Shown here in pieces: positions 61,371 through 64,000 of a stretch of 64,000 nt of DNA (the first letter of the stretch is position 1; every line of letters begins with the position of its first letter). The notes under the pieces are model-generated. The model saw nothing but the letters and a program-made list of their open reading frames with translations. It searched no databases and was not told where the DNA came from. Origin of the DNA: Marifrigoribacter sp047730175 (GTDB lineage: Bacteria > Bacteroidota > Bacteroidia > Flavobacteriales > Flavobacteriaceae); NCBI RefSeq assembly GCF_047730175.1, contig NZ_CP159833.1, positions 1,364,001-1,428,000 on the forward strand, given 5' to 3'. A program made the position numbers and the translations under genes.

Positions 61371-61401
61371 TTTGATATTTCGGTATTAAACGCTATCTTT
61401 G
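61371..61401 (+). promoter_or_regulatory. Promoter of rplU-rpmA
   Basis: TTTG (61371-61374) and TATCTTTG (61394-61401) are separated by 19 bp, a perfect Bacteroidota consensus. The leader to the rplU ATG is about 50 nt. Confidence 0.85.
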
Positions 61402-61454
61402 CACCCGCTTTTACCATAAGGTTTAAGTTAATTTAATAATAAAAACGTTACGCT

Positions 61455-61976
61455 ATGTACGCAATTGTAGAAATAGCAGGGCAGCAATTTAAAGTTGCGA
61501 AAGACCAAAAAGTCTTTGTTCACCGTTTAGCTTCAGATGAAGGTTCGAAAGTTTCTTTCGATAATGTTCTTTTGTTAAGCGACGCAGGCAAAGTTACTAT
61601 CGGCGCCCCGGCTATCGACGGAGCTCAAGTTGGAGCAAAAGTCATTAAGCACCTTAAAGGTGACAAAGTTATTGTCTTCAAAAAGAAAAGAAGAAAAGGA
61701 TACCAAGTAAAAAATGGACACAGACAATCACTTACAGAAATTGTAATTGAAAGTATTGTGGCTTCAGGTGCTAAGAAATCAGCTCCAAAAAATGAAGCGA
61801 AGCCAGCTGCTCCAAAAGCAGAAAAGGCAGCTCCTAAAAAAGAAGTGAAAGCTGATGATTCTACTCAAGATTTGAGTAAAATGACAGTGGCTCAATTAAA
61901 AGAAATGGCAAAAGCTAAAGGAATTGAAGGGATTTCTTCTATGAAGAAAGCTGATTTAATTGCTGCTTTAAGTTAA
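61455..61976 (+). CDS. rplU: 50S ribosomal protein L21 with a C-terminal SAP/Rho-N-like extension
   Basis: Residues 1 to about 103 are bL21 (MYAIVEIAGQQFKVAKDQKV, KKKRRKGYQVKNGHRQSLTEI). A Lys/Ala/Pro-rich linker of about 30 residues follows, then a compact helical module (DLSKMTVAQLKEMAKAKGIE plus GISSMKKADLIAALS). The module resembles SAP / Rho N-terminal nucleic-acid-binding folds. The total of 173 residues compares with about 103 for ordinary L21. The gene is 24 bp before rpmA. Confidence 0.95.
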   Translation: MYAIVEIAGQQFKVAKDQKVFVHRLASDEGSKVSFDNVLLLSDAGKVTIGAPAIDGAQVGAKVIKHLKGDKVIVFKKKRRKGYQVKNGHRQSLTEIVIESIVASGAKKSAPKNEAKPAAPKAEKAAPKKEVKADDSTQDLSKMTVAQLKEMAKAKGIEGISSMKKADLIAALS

Positions 61977-62000
61977 TTAATAATATAAAACCTAAAGAAA

Positions 62001-62264
62001 ATGGCTCATAAAAAAGGAGTTGGTAGTTCTAAAAATGGTAGAGAATCAGAATCGAAACGTCTAGGTGTTAAGATTTTTGGTGGACAAGCTGCTATCGCAG
62101 GAAATATCATCATAAGACAAAGAGGTAACACACACCATCCAGGTGAAAATGTTTATGGTGGAAAAGACCATACATTACACGCAAGAGTTGACGGTGTTGT
62201 AAAGTTTACTAAAAAGAAAAATAACAGATCATACGTTTCTATCGTACCAAACGGAGAAGCTTAA
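62001..62264 (+). CDS. rpmA: 50S ribosomal protein L27
   Basis: MAHKKGVGSSKNGRESESKR is the typical N-terminus reaching the peptidyl-transferase centre, without a cleavable N-terminal extension. GGQAAIAGNIIIRQRGNTHHPG and GKDHTLHA follow. It has 87 residues and is cotranscribed with rplU. Confidence 0.97.
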   Translation: MAHKKGVGSSKNGRESESKRLGVKIFGGQAAIAGNIIIRQRGNTHHPGENVYGGKDHTLHARVDGVVKFTKKKNNRSYVSIVPNGEA

Positions 62265-62285
62265 GATATTTTTCTTAACGATATT

Positions 62286-62324
62286 AAAAACCCTTTCTGC
62301 ATTTATGTGGAAAGGGTTTTTTTA
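62286..62324 (+). terminator. Intrinsic terminator after rpmA
   Basis: AAAACCCTTTC and GAAAGGGTTTT form the stem with a loop of about 11 nt, followed by a T-run. Confidence 0.88.
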
Positions 62325-62387
62325 TGGATAAAATTTATACAGAAAATTTTAATATTGTACATTGGTTTTTCACAAACAAATTCACTT

Positions 62388-62723
62388 ATGAAAAAAATTA
62401 TTCCGAACCTCTTAGTATTTGTTTTCATTATTTTTGTGGTAAATACAGCTGTATCGCAAGAAATTGTTAAATATGATTACCTCGAAGTTATTGTGGTACA
62501 AAAAGCCAATAACCGAGGAAAAGTAAAAAGAATTCGAGTGGAAGAACAAACTTCCCTAGTAGGCAAGACCATTTCAATAGATGAAATGGAAGATATTAAA
62601 GAGACCTCTACATTACTAAATTATATGAATGCCGCCAATTGGGAGTTTTTTGACCGTAAAGCTATCGTGTCTGATGATAATGATCCGGTTTGGATGAGCT
62701 ATTTTTTTAGGAAACAAAAATAA
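62388..62723 (+). CDS. Small secreted protein (DUF4177-like)
   Basis: A 111-residue protein with a signal peptide (MKKIIPNLLVFVFIIFVVNT, cleavage after about AVSQ). Its body has the pattern Y-DYLEVIVVQKANNRGKV, LLNYMNAANWEFFDRKA, WMSYFFRK, like the short DUF4177 fold. The start is taken at 62388, since an upstream in-frame ATG at 62307 lies in the rpmA terminator. Function is unknown. Confidence 0.75.
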   Translation: MKKIIPNLLVFVFIIFVVNTAVSQEIVKYDYLEVIVVQKANNRGKVKRIRVEEQTSLVGKTISIDEMEDIKETSTLLNYMNAANWEFFDRKAIVSDDNDPVWMSYFFRKQK

Positions 62724-62735
62724 ATTAGATGCAAT

Positions 62736-62840
62736 AACGATTGAAGCGGCATCTTTTTTATAGTATTTAAAAAGATATAGCCCTTCGGCAATACTCAGGA
62801 TAAACACTAAGCGTGACAGCCATTTTTTTGGCTGGATTAC
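62736..62840. repeat. Flavobacterial intergenic element, copy 2
   Basis: ACGATTGAAGCGGCATC, a T6 run, AAAAAGATATAGC and a TTCGGCAATACTCAGG stretch parallel copy 1 at 53384-53484. The right half has its own hairpin (CAGCC / GGCTG around a T-run). It lies between convergent genes. Confidence 0.6.
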
Positions 62841-62845
62841 CCAAA

Positions 62846-62897
62846 AATAAAAACCCTCACATTTAATTCTCAAATGATTGAAAATCTTGCAAGGGTT
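62846..62897 (-). terminator. Probable terminator after ahcY
   Basis: On the minus strand AAACCCTTGCA and TGTGAGGGTTT pair imperfectly around a long loop, followed by T residues. It is about 60 bp past the ahcY stop. Confidence 0.6.
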
Positions 62898-62955
62898 TAG
62901 TGTAATAGTCTAAAAGCGAAACGGTCTAGCTTCTAACAGCGATAGCGCTCTATGT

Positions 62956-64000
62956 TTAGTATCTGTAATATTCTGGTTTATATGGACCTTCTTGGCTTAC
63001 ACCAATATAATCTGCTTGATCTTTACGAAGTTCAGTTAACTCCACTCCAATTTTTGCTAAGTGTAATTTTGCTACTTTTTCATCTAAATACTTTGGTAAC
63101 ATATACACTTCATTTTTATAAGCATCTCTGTTATTCCAAAGTTCTAATTGAGCTAAGGTTTGGTTCGTAAATGAATTACTCATTACAAAACTAGGATGCC
63201 CTGTTGCACAACCAAGATTTACTAAACGACCTTCAGCAAGAATAATAATATCCTTCCCTTTTATAGTATATTTATCTACTTGTGGTTTAATTTCAATTTT
63301 AGAAGCGCCATGAGTATTGTTCATCCAAGCCATATCGATTTCATTATCGAAGTGTCCAATGTTGCAAACAATAACTTTGTCTTTCATTGCTTCAAAATGT
63401 CTTCCCTGAATGATGTCTTTGTTCCCTGTAGTAGTAATAATAATATCAGCATTTTCAACTACTGTTTCTAATTTCTTCACTTCAAAACCGTCCATTGCAG
63501 CTTGTAATGCACAAATAGGATCAATTTCAGTAACAGTTACAATCGACCCTGCACCTTTAAATGAAGCTGCAGTTCCTTTTCCAACATCTCCATACCCACA
63601 AACAACAACACGTTTTCCAGCTAACATAATATCGGTAGCTCTACGAACAGCATCAACTGCACTTTCACGACATCCGTATTTGTTATCGAATTTAGATTTA
63701 GTAACACTATCGTTTACATTAATTGCAGGCATTGGTAACGTTCCAGCTTTCATACGATCGTATAAACGATGAACTCCAGTAGTAGTCTCTTCACTAAGAC
63801 CGTTAATTCCTTCTGCTAATTCTGGGTATCTATCTAATACCATATTTGTTAAATCACCACCATCATCTAAAATAAGATTTAAAGGCTTACGATCTTCTCC
63901 AAAGAACAATGTTTGTTCAATACACCAATCAAATTCTTCTTCGTTCATTCCTTTCCAAGCATACACTGGAATACCTGCGGCAGCAATTGCAGCAGCAGCT
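62956..64000 (-). CDS. ahcY: Adenosylhomocysteinase AhcY, partial (N-terminus off the window)
   Basis: Hydrolyses S-adenosylhomocysteine to adenosine and homocysteine in the methyl cycle. The frame is open to the window end (AAAIAAAGIPVYAWKGMNEE...), so the N-terminus is missing. Present are LILDDGGDLTNMV, EETTTGVHRLYDRM, NVNDSVTKSKFDNKYGCRES, the NAD-binding GYGDVGKGTAAS, NIGHFDNEIDM, and the C-terminal KPEYYRY. About 348 residues are visible. A GTG within the frame at 63966 is internal. Confidence 0.96.
   Translation of the reverse strand, partial: AAAAIAAAGIPVYAWKGMNEEEFDWCIEQTLFFGEDRKPLNLILDDGGDLTNMVLDRYPELAEGINGLSEETTTGVHRLYDRMKAGTLPMPAINVNDSVTKSKFDNKYGCRESAVDAVRRATDIMLAGKRVVVCGYGDVGKGTAASFKGAGSIVTVTEIDPICALQAAMDGFEVKKLETVVENADIIITTTGNKDIIQGRHFEAMKDKVIVCNIGHFDNEIDMAWMNNTHGASKIEIKPQVDKYTIKGKDIIILAEGRLVNLGCATGHPSFVMSNSFTNQTLAQLELWNNRDAYKNEVYMLPKYLDEKVAKLHLAKIGVELTELRKDQADYIGVSQEGPYKPEYYRY

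Noticed and set aside
62307..62387. Longer N-terminus for the small secreted protein
   Set aside because: The extension starts within the rpmA terminator and would bury the clear signal peptide starting at 62388.

Overview
This window comes from an AT-rich chromosome of a member of the Flavobacteriaceae (Bacteroidota). The evidence is the gliding genes gldE and gldD, four cell-surface proteins with type IX secretion (T9SS) sorting tails, TonB receptors, Bacteroidota-type promoters (TAnnTTTG, several exactly TATCTTTG), and the conserved block rng / HU / mutY / ssb / gldE / gldD. Almost everything is ordinary core genome. There is no prophage, CRISPR array, rRNA or tRNA. Novelty, where present, lies in intergenic DNA and in a few altered genes.

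Layout. 1-6 kb: rsmI (cut by the window edge), an unknown protein, tdk-alr, mscL, and a leftward panC-panD-flippase-like run. 6-10.4 kb: a half-length GT5 glycogen-synthase-like protein, a DUF4270 lipoprotein, glmS. 10.5-16.8 kb: a TonB receptor with an SGNH-hydrolase lipoprotein, then atpD-atpC. 16.9-20.4 kb: bioF-bioD-bioA, then a Coa1-like gene broken by an in-frame stop. 20.4-24.7 kb: a small TPR protein, a T9SS-secreted deiminase of the PPAD/agmatine deiminase family, aat and a short-chain fatty-acid transporter. 24.8-27.1 kb: a zone rich in short interspersed repeats holding a single-domain GIY-YIG nuclease gene and a T9SS FG-GAP protein. 27-31 kb: a DUF3127 protein with an SSB-like tail, a flavin reductase-like protein, a palindromic MITE-like element, a histidine kinase, a HIT protein, and greA with a terminator-like hairpin in its leader. 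31-37.7 kb: a TPP riboswitch before a TonB receptor, preceded by pnuC, a NadR-like kinase, DUF4301, arfB and a YugP-type peptidase. 37.7-43.5 kb: leuS with a repeat-derived insert, ftsX, DUF3098, uppP, truB. 43.5-51 kb: an LRR T9SS protein, a TonB-like transducer, a thioredoxin-like protein, tag, a ketoacyl synthase, NfeD-flotillin, bioB. 51-55.8 kb: a second repeat block, an LRR T9SS protein, recX, rng, a 29-residue basic ribosomal-type protein, HU. 55.8-64 kb: mutY, ssb, gldE, gldD, a metal-binding lipoprotein, an EamA transporter, rplU-rpmA, ahcY (cut by the edge).

How the parts connect. Biotin synthesis is split (bioFDA at 17-20 kb, bioB at 50 kb). Thiamine uptake is marked by the TPP riboswitch. 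Two repeat blocks share a family of roughly 25-32 bp units with common ends (GTCATYC...GRATCT) and different cores. One core also lies in frame inside leuS, and inverted copies bracket the GIY-YIG gene. The strongest candidates for something undescribed are this repeat/GIY-YIG association, the greA leader hairpin, the riboswitch expression platform and the 171-bp palindrome.
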